64,000 bases of DNA from an uncultured Bacteroidota bacterium (GCA_946414435.1 CAMKOM010000007.1:62001-126000); one strand, 5' to 3'; counted from the first letter of the stretch, positions 17,365 through 26,579 are shown. Program-made: numbers and translations. The notes: generated by a model from the letters alone, not told the origin.

Positions 17365-18360
17365 TCAACTTATTCCGCGCATCACGGTGTTGCGCATCAG
17401 CAGTTCGATAGCCAGCAGAGCCAGTCCTGCAAGCAGCAGCGGCAGATATTCCTCGTTTTTCTTGCTGTATTCTTTGGTTTCGATTTTCGATTTTTCGAGT
17501 TTGTCAATCTGCTCGTAAACCTCCTGCAGGCGGCGGTTGCTGGTGGCGCGGAAATAGCGGCCGTCGGTTTGGTTGGCAATCTGCGAAAGCACCTCCTCAT
17601 CAATTTCGACATCGACATTCTGATAGTGCTTGTTGCCGAAGGCGTCAGTGAACGGATATGGCGCTTGGCCTTGCGTGCCAATGCCCACGGTGTAGACGCG
17701 GACGCCCATTGCCTGCGCAATGTCGGCAGCGGTGAGCGGCGGGATCTCGCCTCGGTTGTTCACGCCGTCGGTCATCAGAATAACAACCTTGCTTTTGGCC
17801 GTAGATTCCTTCAGGCGGCTAACAGCGTTGGCCAGCCCCACGCCAATGGCTGTTCCGTCTTCAATCATTCCGCTTTTCACGTCGTTAATCAGATTGATAA
17901 GCACGGCGTGGTCGGTTGTGAGCGGGCACTGTGTGAAACTCTCGCCAGCAAACACCACAAGGCCTATGCGGTCGTTGGGGCGGCCCGATATGAATTTTAT
18001 TGCGTCGCTTTTTGCGGCTTCAAGGCGGTTGGGCTTGAAATCCTCGGCAAGCATACTGCCCGAAATGTCGAGCGCCACCACAATGTCGATTCCCTCGGTG
18101 GTTGTGTTGCTCCAGCGGTCGGTCGACTGCGGACGGGCCAATGCTACCACCAGCACAGCCATTGCAAGCGTGCGCAGGGCGAAAGGCACGTGGCGCAGAT
18201 ACCATTTATAGGTACGCGGCGCACGGGAGAATCCGTCGAGTGTCGACAGGCGCAGCGACGTGTCCATATCACGGTGCTTCCATACGTACCAGCCAATCAT
18301 CGGTACCAGTAAAAGTAACAGGTACAACAAGTTAGGATTGTTAAAAGTTATGCTGTCCAT
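17365..18360 (-). CDS. batA: BatA, von Willebrand A domain membrane protein
   Basis: The protein has 331 residues. The layout matches BatB: two N-terminal helices (LLYLLLLLVPMIGWYVW; ALRTLAMAVLVVALA), a VWA domain with complete MIDAS (VVALDISGSMLAED, then CPLTTDHAVLINLI, and LMTDGVNNRGEIPP), and a C-terminal helix (LPLLLAGLALLAIELLM). It follows the BatD-like gene after 4 bases, indicating tight co-transcription with the moxR-led operon. Confidence 0.9.
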   Translation of the reverse strand: MDSITFNNPNLLYLLLLLVPMIGWYVWKHRDMDTSLRLSTLDGFSRAPRTYKWYLRHVPFALRTLAMAVLVVALARPQSTDRWSNTTTEGIDIVVALDISGSMLAEDFKPNRLEAAKSDAIKFISGRPNDRIGLVVFAGESFTQCPLTTDHAVLINLINDVKSGMIEDGTAIGVGLANAVSRLKESTAKSKVVILMTDGVNNRGEIPPLTAADIAQAMGVRVYTVGIGTQGQAPYPFTDAFGNKHYQNVDVEIDEEVLSQIANQTDGRYFRATSNRRLQEVYEQIDKLEKSKIETKEYSKKNEEYLPLLLAGLALLAIELLMRNTVMRGIS

Positions 18361-18364
18361 AGTC

Positions 18365-19351
18365 TTATTCTTTTTCGTTTTTTTCAGGCGCGGCCTCTTC
18401 GTCTTCGTCGCGAAGCTGTTCTATAGGTTTGGTTGTCAGAACAAAATGTTCCACAAAATCGAAGCTCGCTTCGTTCTCGTTGGCTACGGTCTGCGCCTTG
18501 GCAAATTTCACAAAATCGGCTCTCTCGAGCAGGTCCTGCAAGTTTTTGCGCAGGTCTTTGTCAATTTCGGGCACGTCCTTTGTCATCTGCATAATCTCTG
18601 ACGTGGTGCTCTCCATCGCCTGTAGGCCGAACCGTCCGTTAAGGTAGAGCCGCGCAATGTCGGTGAGCGACGAGTAGAACTCCTTAACCAGTCCGCGCTG
18701 CCAGAGTTTCTGTTCCTTGAGTTCGTCAAGTTGGCGCAAAGCCACCACGTGGGCGGGCTCTTGCGGTTTCGGCTTCACAAAAATGGGCTCGTTGCGTTTG
18801 TGTTTGATAAGCGCGTAAACGATAAAGACAATGGCAAAAGCCGCCAGCAGAACGAGCAGCCCCCACTTTAGATAGTGGACCAGTTCCTTGAAAATGAACG
18901 GCGCCTCGGCCATTGGCTTTGGCGGGCAGATAGCGTTGGCGTTGGCAGTATCGAGCGGCATCGTCATTACGCCGTAATAAACTGATTCAGAAAATATTGT
19001 GTCGGTATTACCATCTTTGTCGACAATGGCGAATGGCAGTTGCCGGACGGCGTACCAGCCGCTGTCGAAATTGGTCACCAGATATTTTTGGCTAATGCGG
19101 ACAATGCCGTCGGCCAGCACAGAATCGACCGTTCCGGCTTCAACAATCTCGAGTCCGCGCGACACGGTGTCGGCCATCACGGGTAGCATCACTTTGTAAC
19201 CATCAGGAAACGAAGCCTCTACACGGAAATTGGTCTGGTCGCCAATGAGCATCATCGAAGTGTCGATTTTGGCCGAAACGCTCACTTGCGCGTGGGCTTC
19301 ACCCATCGCCAGCATCATCGCCATTACCAATATTGTCAGATATTTAGACAT
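18365..19351 (-). CDS. BatD-like membrane protein of the Bat operon
   Basis: The protein has 328 residues and lies between the DUF58 gene and batA, the position where Bacteroides bat operons carry an uncharacterised membrane protein. It has a signal peptide (MSKYLTILVMAMMLAMGEAHA), a beta-rich periplasmic domain (VSAKIDTSMMLIGDQTNFRV) similar to the start of BatD, a single helix (LKWGLLVLLAAFAIVFIVYA) and a cytoplasmic helical domain (FYSSLTDIARLYLNGRFGL) resembling DUF4381. The start at 19351 is preferred because the upstream 18 codons are low-complexity intergenic sequence. Confidence 0.72.
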   Translation of the reverse strand: MSKYLTILVMAMMLAMGEAHAQVSVSAKIDTSMMLIGDQTNFRVEASFPDGYKVMLPVMADTVSRGLEIVEAGTVDSVLADGIVRISQKYLVTNFDSGWYAVRQLPFAIVDKDGNTDTIFSESVYYGVMTMPLDTANANAICPPKPMAEAPFIFKELVHYLKWGLLVLLAAFAIVFIVYALIKHKRNEPIFVKPKPQEPAHVVALRQLDELKEQKLWQRGLVKEFYSSLTDIARLYLNGRFGLQAMESTTSEIMQMTKDVPEIDKDLRKNLQDLLERADFVKFAKAQTVANENEASFDFVEHFVLTTKPIEQLRDEDEEAAPEKNEKE

Positions 19352-19494
19352 TTTTGAATTGTGATTTTCGATTTTTGATTCTCGCACAGATAACACAGAA
19401 TACACTGATTAACACTGATTTATATCTCTAACCGATTTTGTCAGATTCAATCCGAACTATGTTCATCTGCCTTCATTTGTTAATTTTTAATTGT

Positions 19495-19548
19495 TAATTT
19501 TTCATTATCAATTACTTGTACCTTACAACTTGTACCTTGTAACTTCTA
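19495..19548. repeat. Short 7-base-periodic array before the BatD-like gene
   Basis: CTTGTAC, CTTACAA, CTTGTAC, CTTGTAA and CTTCTAT run in 7-base register, preceded by TTAATTTT-type units. The array ends at the DUF58 stop codon. Confidence 0.8.
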
Positions 19549-20418
19549 TCACACGCTTCTATGCTTGAACAGTCCGATAAGCGGCTTCACGTAGTCGTCG
19601 CCTGTGGCAATGGTTGCGAAATCGACACCGCTGCGCTTGAACGCCGACTCGACGTTGAGCGATAGCGACGTCCACCAATGGCTGTAGGCCTCGCGCACGG
19701 CGCGGCTCGACGTATCAACCCATTGCGTGGCGCCCGTTTCGGCATCGGTCATCTGCACAAGTCCAATCGACGGCATTTCGGTCTCGCGCTGGTCGTAAAT
19801 GCGCAGAGCCACAAGGTCGTGCTTGCGGTTGGCAATGGTGAGCGCGTCGTTGAAACGCTCATCGATAAAGTCGGAAATGACGAACGCAATGCAGCGTTTC
19901 TTAATGGCGCTGGTCAGGTACTCCAAAGCCGCTGCCACATTGGTCTGGCGGCTCTGCGGCTCAAAGTTGAGCAGTTCCTGGATAATGCGCAGAATGTGCT
20001 TGCGGCCTTTCTGCGGCGGAATGAACTTCTCCACCTTGTCGCTGAACATTATGACGCCAATCTTATCGTTGTTCTTAATGGCCGAAAACGAGAGTACGGC
20101 GGCGATTTCGGTCATCAGGTCGAGTTTGTACTGGTTGCGCGTGCCGAAGTTTTTCGAGCCGCTGACATCAATCAGCAGCATCACGGTCAGTTCGCGCTCC
20201 TCCTCAAAAACCTTGACAAACGGGTGGTTGAGTCGCGCCGTTACATTCCAGTCGATATCGCGAATGGCATCGCCGTAGTTGTACTCGCGCACCTCGCTGA
20301 ATGTCATACCTTTACCTTTGAAGGCGCTGTGATACTCGCCCGCAAAAATCTGGTTAGACAGCCCGCGTGTCTTAATCTCAATGTGCCGTACCTTTTTTAA
20401 TAATTCCGAAGTCTCCAT
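19549..20418 (-). CDS. DUF58 domain protein of the MoxR/Bat operon
   Basis: The protein has 289 residues. DUF58 proteins are VWA-like partners of MoxR ATPases. Visible are the family signature YNYGDAIRDIDWNVTARLN near residue 47 and a metal-site-like LLIDVSGSKNFGT near 83. There is no signal peptide, so it is cytoplasmic. It is expected to act with MoxR in assembling or activating the VWA membrane proteins BatA/BatB; this role is inferred from conserved neighbourhood. Confidence 0.9.
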   Translation of the reverse strand: METSELLKKVRHIEIKTRGLSNQIFAGEYHSAFKGKGMTFSEVREYNYGDAIRDIDWNVTARLNHPFVKVFEEERELTVMLLIDVSGSKNFGTRNQYKLDLMTEIAAVLSFSAIKNNDKIGVIMFSDKVEKFIPPQKGRKHILRIIQELLNFEPQSRQTNVAAALEYLTSAIKKRCIAFVISDFIDERFNDALTIANRKHDLVALRIYDQRETEMPSIGLVQMTDAETGATQWVDTSSRAVREAYSHWWTSLSLNVESAFKRSGVDFATIATGDDYVKPLIGLFKHRSV

Positions 20419-20486
20419 AACTGAAGGACTGACTGATTAATTAATTGAAAGGGGAATGGTTAGAGTTTAGAGTTTAACAAGTTTAT

Positions 20487-20502
20487 CCCGATAGCTATCG
20501 GG
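20487..20502. repeat. 16-base perfect palindrome
   Basis: CCCGATAGCTATCGGG lies in the DUF58/moxR gap and is followed by GGCTTCGCTGTTTA. The 12-base CTTCGCTGTTTA also occurs twice near 40850-40890, suggesting a shared dispersed element. Confidence 0.8.
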
Positions 20503-20586
20503 GGCTTCGCTGTTTAACGGGTTGAAATATTTACGTTTAAGTTTTCAGTTTTCGTTAAACATCAAATCTCTTACCTCTTACCTTTC

Positions 20587-21582
20587 TCAAGGCACCTCCA
20601 CCTTGTTCAATATCTCGTTGATAATGTCTTCTGTGGTTAGATTTTCGGCTTCGGCCTGATATGTGAGTCCGATACGGTGGCGCAGCACGTCGTGGCAGAC
20701 GGCGCGGACATCCTCGGGAACCACATAGCCGCGGCGCTTGATAAAGGCGTAAGCCTTTGCCGCCTTCGAAAGGCTAATACTTGCACGTGGCGAGCCTCCG
20801 AAACTAATCATCTCCTTCAGCGAGTCGAGTCCGTACTCTTCTGGGTAACGGGTAGCAAACACAATATCAACAATATAGCGTTCGATTTTCTCGTCCATAT
20901 AGACGTCTTTCACAACCTCGCGGGCCTTGACAATTTCGTCAGTTGACAGAATCTTGTTGGCTTTCGGGAAAGTGCGCTGAATGTTCTGACGTACAATAAG
21001 TTGCTCTTCTTCCTTCTTCGGATAGCCGATAATCACCTTGAGCATAAAACGGTCCATCTGCGCCTCGGGCAGCGGATAGGTTCCTTCTTGCTCAATCGGG
21101 TTTTGTGTGGCCATCACCAGGAACGGTTTCTCGAGTTGGAATGTGGTGTCGCCAATGGTGACCTGCTTCTCCTGCATTGCCTCGAGCAGTGCGCTTTGCA
21201 CCTTTGCGGGGGCGCGGTTAATTTCGTCGGCCAGCACAAAGTTGGTGAAAATGGGGCCCTTCTTGACGCTGAATTCTTCGGTTTTGGGGCTGTAAATCAT
21301 TGTTCCAATAACGTCGGCAGGCAGCAAATCGGGTGTGAACTGAATACGGCTGAACCCAGCGTTGATGGTCTGTGCCAAAGTGTTTATGGCCAATGTTTTA
21401 GCCAAGCCAGGCAGACCTTCCAGAAGAATGTGCCCGTCGGACAGAAGGCCGATTAACAGACACTCTGTCAGGTGTTTTTGGCCTACAATCACTTTGTTCA
21501 TCTCCATAGTGATTAGGTCGACAAACGAACTCTCGCGCTGTATGCGGTCGTTAAGTTCTTTGATATCAACAATTTCGCTCAT
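20587..21582 (-). CDS. moxR: MoxR family AAA+ ATPase
   Basis: This is an AAA+ chaperone-like ATPase of 331 residues. It shows Walker A LLEGLPGLAKT near 55, the Walker B region FVLADEINRAPAKVQSALLE near 118, sensor 1 VMATQNPIEQEGTYPLPEAQ, and the arginine-containing MDRFMLK. MoxR proteins act with DUF58 and VWA partners; this gene heads the moxR-DUF58-batABC series. The gap to the DUF58 gene is 168 bases and contains a palindrome and TTTAGAGT repeats, so a second promoter is possible. Confidence 0.93.
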   Translation of the reverse strand: MSEIVDIKELNDRIQRESSFVDLITMEMNKVIVGQKHLTECLLIGLLSDGHILLEGLPGLAKTLAINTLAQTINAGFSRIQFTPDLLPADVIGTMIYSPKTEEFSVKKGPIFTNFVLADEINRAPAKVQSALLEAMQEKQVTIGDTTFQLEKPFLVMATQNPIEQEGTYPLPEAQMDRFMLKVIIGYPKKEEEQLIVRQNIQRTFPKANKILSTDEIVKAREVVKDVYMDEKIERYIVDIVFATRYPEEYGLDSLKEMISFGGSPRASISLSKAAKAYAFIKRRGYVVPEDVRAVCHDVLRHRIGLTYQAEAENLTTEDIINEILNKVEVP

Positions 21583-21671
21583 AATTATTGTTTTATATGT
21601 TTTCGGTTTCTTATTATTTTTTCAACTCAACGGCGCAAATTTGATAAAACATTTGATAGGGCTGACACCTA

Positions 21672-21706
21672 TTAACAAAAATTAACGGGGTTTAACGTTT
21701 TGTTAA
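21672..21706. promoter_or_regulatory. Inverted repeat in the moxR/oxidoreductase divergent gap
   Basis: Arms TTAACAAAA (21672-21680) and TTTTGTTAA (21698-21706) flank 17 bases. It could be an operator for either divergent gene. No regulator is identified. Confidence 0.4.
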
Positions 21707-21782
21707 CGTTTTTGGTTGAACAAATTGATGTGTTGTTTTTGTTGCACAAAAGATCTTCCGCCAAAATAATCCCCATGAAACA

Positions 21783-21812
21783 TTGGACAAATTGCCATAA
21801 TCAATAAATTTG
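21783..21812 (+). promoter_or_regulatory. Promoter of the oxidoreductase-rml genes
   Basis: TTG at 21783, 19 bases, then TAAATTTG at 21805-21812, an exact TAnnTTTG box, 23 bases before the start codon. Confidence 0.7.
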
Positions 21813-21835
21813 CCATTTGAAAAAAAGCAAAAAGA

Positions 21836-22783
21836 ATGAAGAATTTTGCCTTGATTGGTGCGGCGGGGTATATCGCCGTGCGGCATTTGAAAGCAATAAA
21901 AGATACTGGTAACCAAATGGTTGCGGCTCTCGACAAGTTCGACAGCGTGGGCATTATGGACAGCTATTTCCCTGAGGCCGACTTCTTTACAGAGTTTGAG
22001 CGTTTCGACCGCCACATCTACAAACTCAAACGCCAAGGTACGCCAATCGATTACGTAAGTGTTTGTACACCAAACTATTTACACGATTCGCATATCCGAT
22101 TTGCTTTGCGTCAAGGGGCTGATGCCATTTGCGAGAAGCCGCTTGTGCTCAATCCGTGGAATGTTGAGGCGCTGAAGGATTACGAGAAGGAAACTGGCAA
22201 AAAAGTGTATAACATATTGCAGTTGAGGCTTCACCAGTCGATTGTCGATTTGAAAAAGAAAGTTGATGCTGGCGACCCTAATAAAGTGTATAATATTGAT
22301 TTACGGTATTTTACAAGTCGCGGCAAATGGTATCATTACTCGTGGAAAGGCGATGAGAGCAAGTCGGGCGGTGTGGCCACCAATATTGGCATTCACTTCT
22401 TCGATATGCTGACGTGGATTTTCGGTCCCGTTCAGGAAAATATCGTGCACGAACGCGACGCCTATCACGCGGCAGGATTTTTGAGACTGAAAAATGCTCG
22501 TGTGCGTTGGTTCTTGAGTATAGATTACAATGACATTCCCGACAGTGTGAAGGCCGAAGGCAAACGCACCTTCCGTACCATCTTGATTGATGGTGAGGAG
22601 TTTGAGTTCAGCACAGGTTTCACCGAACTGCACACCGAAACATACCGTAACATTCTGGCAGGCAAAGGCTTCGGTCTCGATGATGCACTGCCGTCGATTG
22701 AGATTGCCCACCAAATCCGCAATGCAACACCAGTTGGTTTGGTTGGCGATTTCCATCCAGATTTGCTGAAAAGAAAGAAATAA
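21836..22783 (+). CDS. Gfo/Idh/MocA oxidoreductase, WlbA/WbpB-like
   Basis: This is an NAD(P)-dependent sugar dehydrogenase of 315 residues. The Rossmann start (NFALIGAAGYIAVRHLKAI) and the family EKP motif (ADAICEKPLVLNPWNVEAL) are present, followed by YFTSRGKWYHYSWKGDES and ATNIGIHFFDMLTWIFG. The latter segments resemble WlbA/WbpB, which oxidise UDP-GlcNAc-uronate at C3 for surface polysaccharide synthesis. Its place just before rmlACB supports a cell-surface sugar role, but the substrate is inferred. It is 53 bases upstream of rmlA and probably in the same unit. Confidence 0.8.
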   Translation: MKNFALIGAAGYIAVRHLKAIKDTGNQMVAALDKFDSVGIMDSYFPEADFFTEFERFDRHIYKLKRQGTPIDYVSVCTPNYLHDSHIRFALRQGADAICEKPLVLNPWNVEALKDYEKETGKKVYNILQLRLHQSIVDLKKKVDAGDPNKVYNIDLRYFTSRGKWYHYSWKGDESKSGGVATNIGIHFFDMLTWIFGPVQENIVHERDAYHAAGFLRLKNARVRWFLSIDYNDIPDSVKAEGKRTFRTILIDGEEFEFSTGFTELHTETYRNILAGKGFGLDDALPSIEIAHQIRNATPVGLVGDFHPDLLKRKK

Positions 22784-22836
22784 CGTTGAGCCAAGACTCA
22801 GAACTTAAAACTTCAAAAACTTAAAACTTATATAAT

Positions 22837-23718
22837 ATGAAAGGCATAATTCTCGCGGGCGGTAGCGGAACTCGCTTATTTCCAATCACTAAAGGAGTAT
22901 CAAAGCAGTTGCTGCCAATCTATGATAAACCAATGATTTACTATCCGTTAACGGTGCTTATGATGGCTGGAATCAAAGATATTCTGGTGATTTCGACACC
23001 GCACGATTTGCCTGGATTCAAGCGTTTGTTGGGTAGTGGCAAAGAGTGGGGAATAAACCTTGAGTATGCCGAGCAGCCTTCGCCCGACGGACTGGCGCAA
23101 GCGTTTATCATTGGTGAGAAATTCATTGGAAACGACTCTGTTTGCCTTGTTTTAGGCGACAATATTTTCTACGGTCACGGCTTGCCGAACCACTTGGCTG
23201 ACGCTCGCAAAAACGTTGAGCAGCAAGGTAAGGCAACGGTTTTCGGTTATTATGTGAACGACCCTGAACGTTATGGTGTGGCCGAATTCGATAGCACAGG
23301 CAAAGTGATTTCGATTGAGGAAAAACCGAAAGAACCGAAGTCGAATTATGCTGTTGTGGGGCTCTATTTCTACCCGAACAGCGTGGTTGAGATTGCCAAA
23401 CACATTAAGCCGTCGGCGCGTGGTGAGTTGGAGATAACTACTGTAAATCAGGAATATCTGACCAAAGGCGACCTGCAGGTTGAGATTATGGGCCGCGGTT
23501 TCGCCTGGCTTGACACCGGCACCTACAGTAGCTTGATTGAGGCCAGTAACTTTGTGGAGACGCTGCAAAAGCGCACAGGTTTGATGGTAAGTTGCCCTGA
23601 GGAAATCGCTTTCAAACGCGGATTCATTACCCGCGAGCAACTGGCCGAACTTGCCAAGCCGCTGATGAAAAACGACTATGGCCAGTATCTTATGAAGTTG
23701 GTTAACAATAAGATATAA
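22837..23718 (+). CDS. rmlA: Glucose-1-phosphate thymidylyltransferase
   Basis: RmlA (RfbA) makes dTDP-glucose from dTTP and glucose-1-phosphate. The protein has 293 residues. The nucleotidyltransferase signature [20 protein letters not shown] is at residues 8-27, with [10 protein letters not shown] for metal and substrate binding and [16 protein letters not shown] near 228. It is first of rmlA-rmlC-rmlB, with 4 bases to rmlC. Confidence 0.97.
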   Translation: MKGIILAGGSGTRLFPITKGVSKQLLPIYDKPMIYYPLTVLMMAGIKDILVISTPHDLPGFKRLLGSGKEWGINLEYAEQPSPDGLAQAFIIGEKFIGNDSVCLVLGDNIFYGHGLPNHLADARKNVEQQGKATVFGYYVNDPERYGVAEFDSTGKVISIEEKPKEPKSNYAVVGLYFYPNSVVEIAKHIKPSARGELEITTVNQEYLTKGDLQVEIMGRGFAWLDTGTYSSLIEASNFVETLQKRTGLMVSCPEEIAFKRGFITREQLAELAKPLMKNDYGQYLMKLVNNKI

Positions 23719-23722
23719 TGCA

Positions 23723-24289
23723 ATGAACTTTATAAAAACTGATATCGACGGAGTTATGATAATGGAACCGCAGATTTTCGGCGACCGCCGAGGTTATTTC
23801 TGCGAGACATTTCGCGAGAATCAATTTATTGAAAATGTGTGCAATACACGGTTCGTTCAAGATAACGAATCGTCTTCGACAGGCGGGGTATTGCGTGGCC
23901 TGCACTATCAAATGCACCCTTACTCGCAGTCGAAACTTGTGCGCGTGATTGAGGGCGAAGTGTTCGATGTGGCTGTGGATATACGTCGCGGCTCGCCAAC
24001 GTTTGGCAAGTATGTAGGAGTTGTGCTGAGCGCAGAGAACAAGCGCCAGTTCTTCATTCCGCGTGGATTCGCGCACGGATTCTTGGTTTTGAGCGAGCAC
24101 GCCACATTTGTCTATAAATGTGATAATTACTACAACAAAGCCAGCGAACGCGGTATCCGCTTCGACGACCCCGACTTAAATATTCAATGGCCGAAAGTGA
24201 ATTTTGAATTAAATTTGTCGGACAAGGATTTGGCGGCAGTCAATTTGAAAGACGCTGATTTATTTAACTTTACGGATAAATTATATTAA
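23723..24289 (+). CDS. rmlC: dTDP-4-dehydrorhamnose 3,5-epimerase
   Basis: RmlC epimerises dTDP-4-keto-6-deoxyglucose at C3 and C5. This is a cupin-fold protein of 188 residues with IFGDRRGYFCETFRENQF, the catalytic-His segment GGVLRGLHYQMHPYSQSKLV, and FIPRGFAHGFLVLSEHATF. It lies 5 bases before rmlB. The usual next enzyme, RmlD reductase, is not encoded in the cluster. Confidence 0.96.
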   Translation: MNFIKTDIDGVMIMEPQIFGDRRGYFCETFRENQFIENVCNTRFVQDNESSSTGGVLRGLHYQMHPYSQSKLVRVIEGEVFDVAVDIRRGSPTFGKYVGVVLSAENKRQFFIPRGFAHGFLVLSEHATFVYKCDNYYNKASERGIRFDDPDLNIQWPKVNFELNLSDKDLAAVNLKDADLFNFTDKLY

Positions 24290-24294
24290 AAAAT

Positions 24295-25308
24295 ATGAGC
24301 GTATCGATTTTAGTAACAGGTGGAGCCGGATTTATCGGTTCGAACTTTATTCCTTATTTTATTGAGAAACATTCTGATTATCACATTATTAACCTTGACA
24401 AACTGACATATGCCGGCAATCTGGCCAATCTGTCGGAGGTTGAAGATAGTGACCAGTACACGTTTGTTCAGGGCGATATCTGCAACCGCGAACTTGTTGA
24501 GTATCTGTTCCGTCAGTATGATATTCGCGGTGTGATTCACTTTGCCGCCGAGTCGCACGTCGATAACTCAATCAACGGTCCTGAAATCTTTATCAAGACA
24601 AACATAAATGGTACGTTCACGCTGCTCGACGTGGCCCGCAAATATTGGATGGAAGCGCCTTTCAAATACAAAAAAGACTATGAGGGTTGCCGCTTCCACC
24701 ATATCTCGACTGATGAGGTTTACGGCACGTTGGGTGAGACGGGTTTCTTCACCGAAACAACACCGTATGCGCCAAACAGCCCGTATTCGGCAGCCAAAGC
24801 AAGTTCCGACCTGATTGTGCGCGCTTATCACCACACTTATGGAATGAATGTCACAACAAGCAACTGCTCAAACAATTACGGTCCGAAGCAGCATAATGAG
24901 AAACTGATTCCGACCATTATCCGCAAGGCTTTGGCAGGAGAGAACATACCAATTTACGGCGACGGCAAGAACATTCGCGACTGGTTGTATGTGATTGACC
25001 ACTGCGCAGGCATCGACTTGATTTACCATCGCGGAAAGGCGGGTGAGACCTATAACATTGGCGGCCGCAACGAACGCACCAATCTTCAGATTGTCGATAC
25101 CATCTGCACCATTCTCGACGACCAGCGTCCGCGCGCCAATGGCAAATCGTATAAAGAGTTGATTACCTTCGTAAAAGACCGTGCCGGTCACGACCGTCGT
25201 TACGCCATTGACGCCACAAAAATTGAGAAGGAACTTGGCTGGCGTGCCGACGAGAATTTTGAGAGCGGAATTTTGAAAACAGTGGAATGGTATTTGAATC
25301 GGAAATAG
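24295..25308 (+). CDS. rmlB: dTDP-glucose 4,6-dehydratase
   Basis: RmlB converts dTDP-glucose to dTDP-4-keto-6-deoxyglucose. This extended SDR has 337 residues: NAD-binding GGAGFIGSNFIPYF at the start, FAAESHVDNSI, active-site STDEVYGTLG, and Tyr-Lys in YSAAKASSDLIVRAYHHT. It is last in rmlA-rmlC-rmlB and is followed by a bidirectional terminator. Confidence 0.97.
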   Translation: MSVSILVTGGAGFIGSNFIPYFIEKHSDYHIINLDKLTYAGNLANLSEVEDSDQYTFVQGDICNRELVEYLFRQYDIRGVIHFAAESHVDNSINGPEIFIKTNINGTFTLLDVARKYWMEAPFKYKKDYEGCRFHHISTDEVYGTLGETGFFTETTPYAPNSPYSAAKASSDLIVRAYHHTYGMNVTTSNCSNNYGPKQHNEKLIPTIIRKALAGENIPIYGDGKNIRDWLYVIDHCAGIDLIYHRGKAGETYNIGGRNERTNLQIVDTICTILDDQRPRANGKSYKELITFVKDRAGHDRRYAIDATKIEKELGWRADENFESGILKTVEWYLNRK

Positions 25309-25330
25309 TCTGACATACAGACCTTTGTAA

Positions 25331-25376
25331 ACAAAAAAAGAACGATATGCACAGCATACCGTTCTTTTTATTTTTG
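25331..25376. terminator. Bidirectional terminator between rmlB and the DUF2795 gene
   Basis: Arms AAAGAACG-A-TATGC and GCATA-C-CGTTCTTT pair with one A/C mismatch and loop ACA. T-rich sequence follows on both strands. It serves the convergent genes on either side. Confidence 0.88.
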
Positions 25377-25386
25377 TGACGTGCGA

Positions 25387-25608
25387 TTAATACTCGTCTT
25401 CGTTGAAAAAGAAATCTTCCTTGCTTGGATAGTCGGGCCAAATATCTTCAATGCTATCGTAGATATCGCCGTCGTCTTCCATTTCCTGCAGGTTCTCAAC
25501 CACTTCCATTGGTGCGCCTGACCGAATGGCGTAGTCAATCAATTCTTCTTTTGTTGCTGGCCAAGGTGCGTCTTCCAACTTTGATGCCAGTTCGAGAGTC
25601 CAATACAT
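25387..25608 (-). CDS. DUF2795 family small acidic protein
   Basis: The protein has 73 residues and resembles the short DUF2795 protein common in Bacteroidota (MYWTLELASKLEDAPWPATK, DYAIRSGAPMEVVENLQ, ending DYPSKEDFFFNEDEY). It is highly acidic at its C-terminus. There is no signal peptide or membrane segment. The molecular role is unknown. It is transcribed alone. Confidence 0.88.
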   Translation of the reverse strand: MYWTLELASKLEDAPWPATKEELIDYAIRSGAPMEVVENLQEMEDDGDIYDSIEDIWPDYPSKEDFFFNEDEY

Positions 25609-25748
25609 AGCCTTTAGGTTTTAAAATTTCGCGCAAATATGAAAAAAATATCCAAAATGTATCATACCACGCAAATATTTTTATGTATATCGGTTAATAT
25701 GTTTATAATCAAATTGTTATATGACTACAATTTCGACAAAAACGCAGT

Positions 25749-26540
25749 TTAGTAGCGCAAGCAGATTGTCTGACGCGACAGTTGGCTGCGGAAAAAGACC
25801 ACGCCCATAGTGTAAAAATCGAGCGTTAGCGTTACTCGCTCATTTTCAATAATCTTATGCCAAGCACGTTCCATTTCGGCATTTTTATGGATGTCGTCGA
25901 TGACAAAAACCGTGTCATTACCTGCAAATGGCAGACAATTAGCGAAATAGCTCATTGTGGGCTGGTAACTGTGATTGCCATCGATAAAGAGCAAATCAAT
26001 GGTGGACATCTCGGATAAAACCTTGGGTAGCGCCGATTCAAAACGCTCGTTAATGGTGGTTATATTATTGGCACCCAATTGTTTGAAAGCGGTGGCGGCC
26101 ATCTGCGAAAGCGTTGGGCAGCCTTCGATGGTTATTAGTTTTTGGCAGTGTGCCGAATGAGCCAAATAGAGCGCGCCAATGCCCAAATTGGTGCCTAACT
26201 CGACAATGTTGCGGCACTGCATTGCGGTGGCCAAATTTGATAGCAGCCGCCCGTCGCGGGCCGATGTCGAACTATGGCGGACGATGTCGCGCACACGGCG
26301 GGTGTTGCCTTTGTCGAACTGGCTGCCCGAGCCGTAGTCGGTAACGTTGATGGTGCGGCGGTCGGTCAGTAGCTGTTTGCGGTATTGCTCAACTTTTGTC
26401 ACCCAATCGGCTTTTATTTTTCGGTGTAGTTGGTTGGTTATCAGTTCGTAAAGAAACGGCGAGTGGACACGGTGCCCTTGCCGGTCGCGGGCTTGTGCCT
26501 GCCATCGCAGATAGCTCAGTATGTTGTGAATGGTGACCAT
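25749..26540 (-). CDS. Class I SAM-dependent methyltransferase
   Basis: The protein has 263 residues from the start MVTIHNILSYLRWQAQARDR. The SAM-binding fold is visible as NIVELGTNLGIGALYLAHSA, followed by LITIEGCPTLSQMA, and IDLLFIDGNHSYQPTMSYF, which resembles the O-methyltransferase group (Methyltransf_24/3). The substrate is unknown. The frame is open 25 codons further upstream but a -7 box at 26547-26554 lies inside that extension, so 26540 is favoured; this gives a nearly leaderless transcript. It is divergent from ybaK. Confidence 0.78.
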   Translation of the reverse strand: MVTIHNILSYLRWQAQARDRQGHRVHSPFLYELITNQLHRKIKADWVTKVEQYRKQLLTDRRTINVTDYGSGSQFDKGNTRRVRDIVRHSSTSARDGRLLSNLATAMQCRNIVELGTNLGIGALYLAHSAHCQKLITIEGCPTLSQMAATAFKQLGANNITTINERFESALPKVLSEMSTIDLLFIDGNHSYQPTMSYFANCLPFAGNDTVFVIDDIHKNAEMERAWHKIIENERVTLTLDFYTMGVVFFRSQLSRQTICLRY

Positions 26541-26546
26541 CGGCCG

Positions 26547-26554
26547 CAAAAATA
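26547..26554 (-). promoter_or_regulatory. -7 box for the methyltransferase gene
   Basis: On the minus strand TATTTTTG, an exact TAnnTTTG. It ends 6 bases before the start codon chosen. No clear -33 element. Confidence 0.5.
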
Positions 26555-26579
26555 CTATCCGCGGCAACAAAATTGATGA

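Noticed and set aside
17317-18312. 331-codon open frame on the plus strand opposite batA
   Set aside because: It is a shadow of batA: the antisense frame stays open because of codon bias, and its translation (many Ala, Val, His, Arg) has no domain, signal or promoter.
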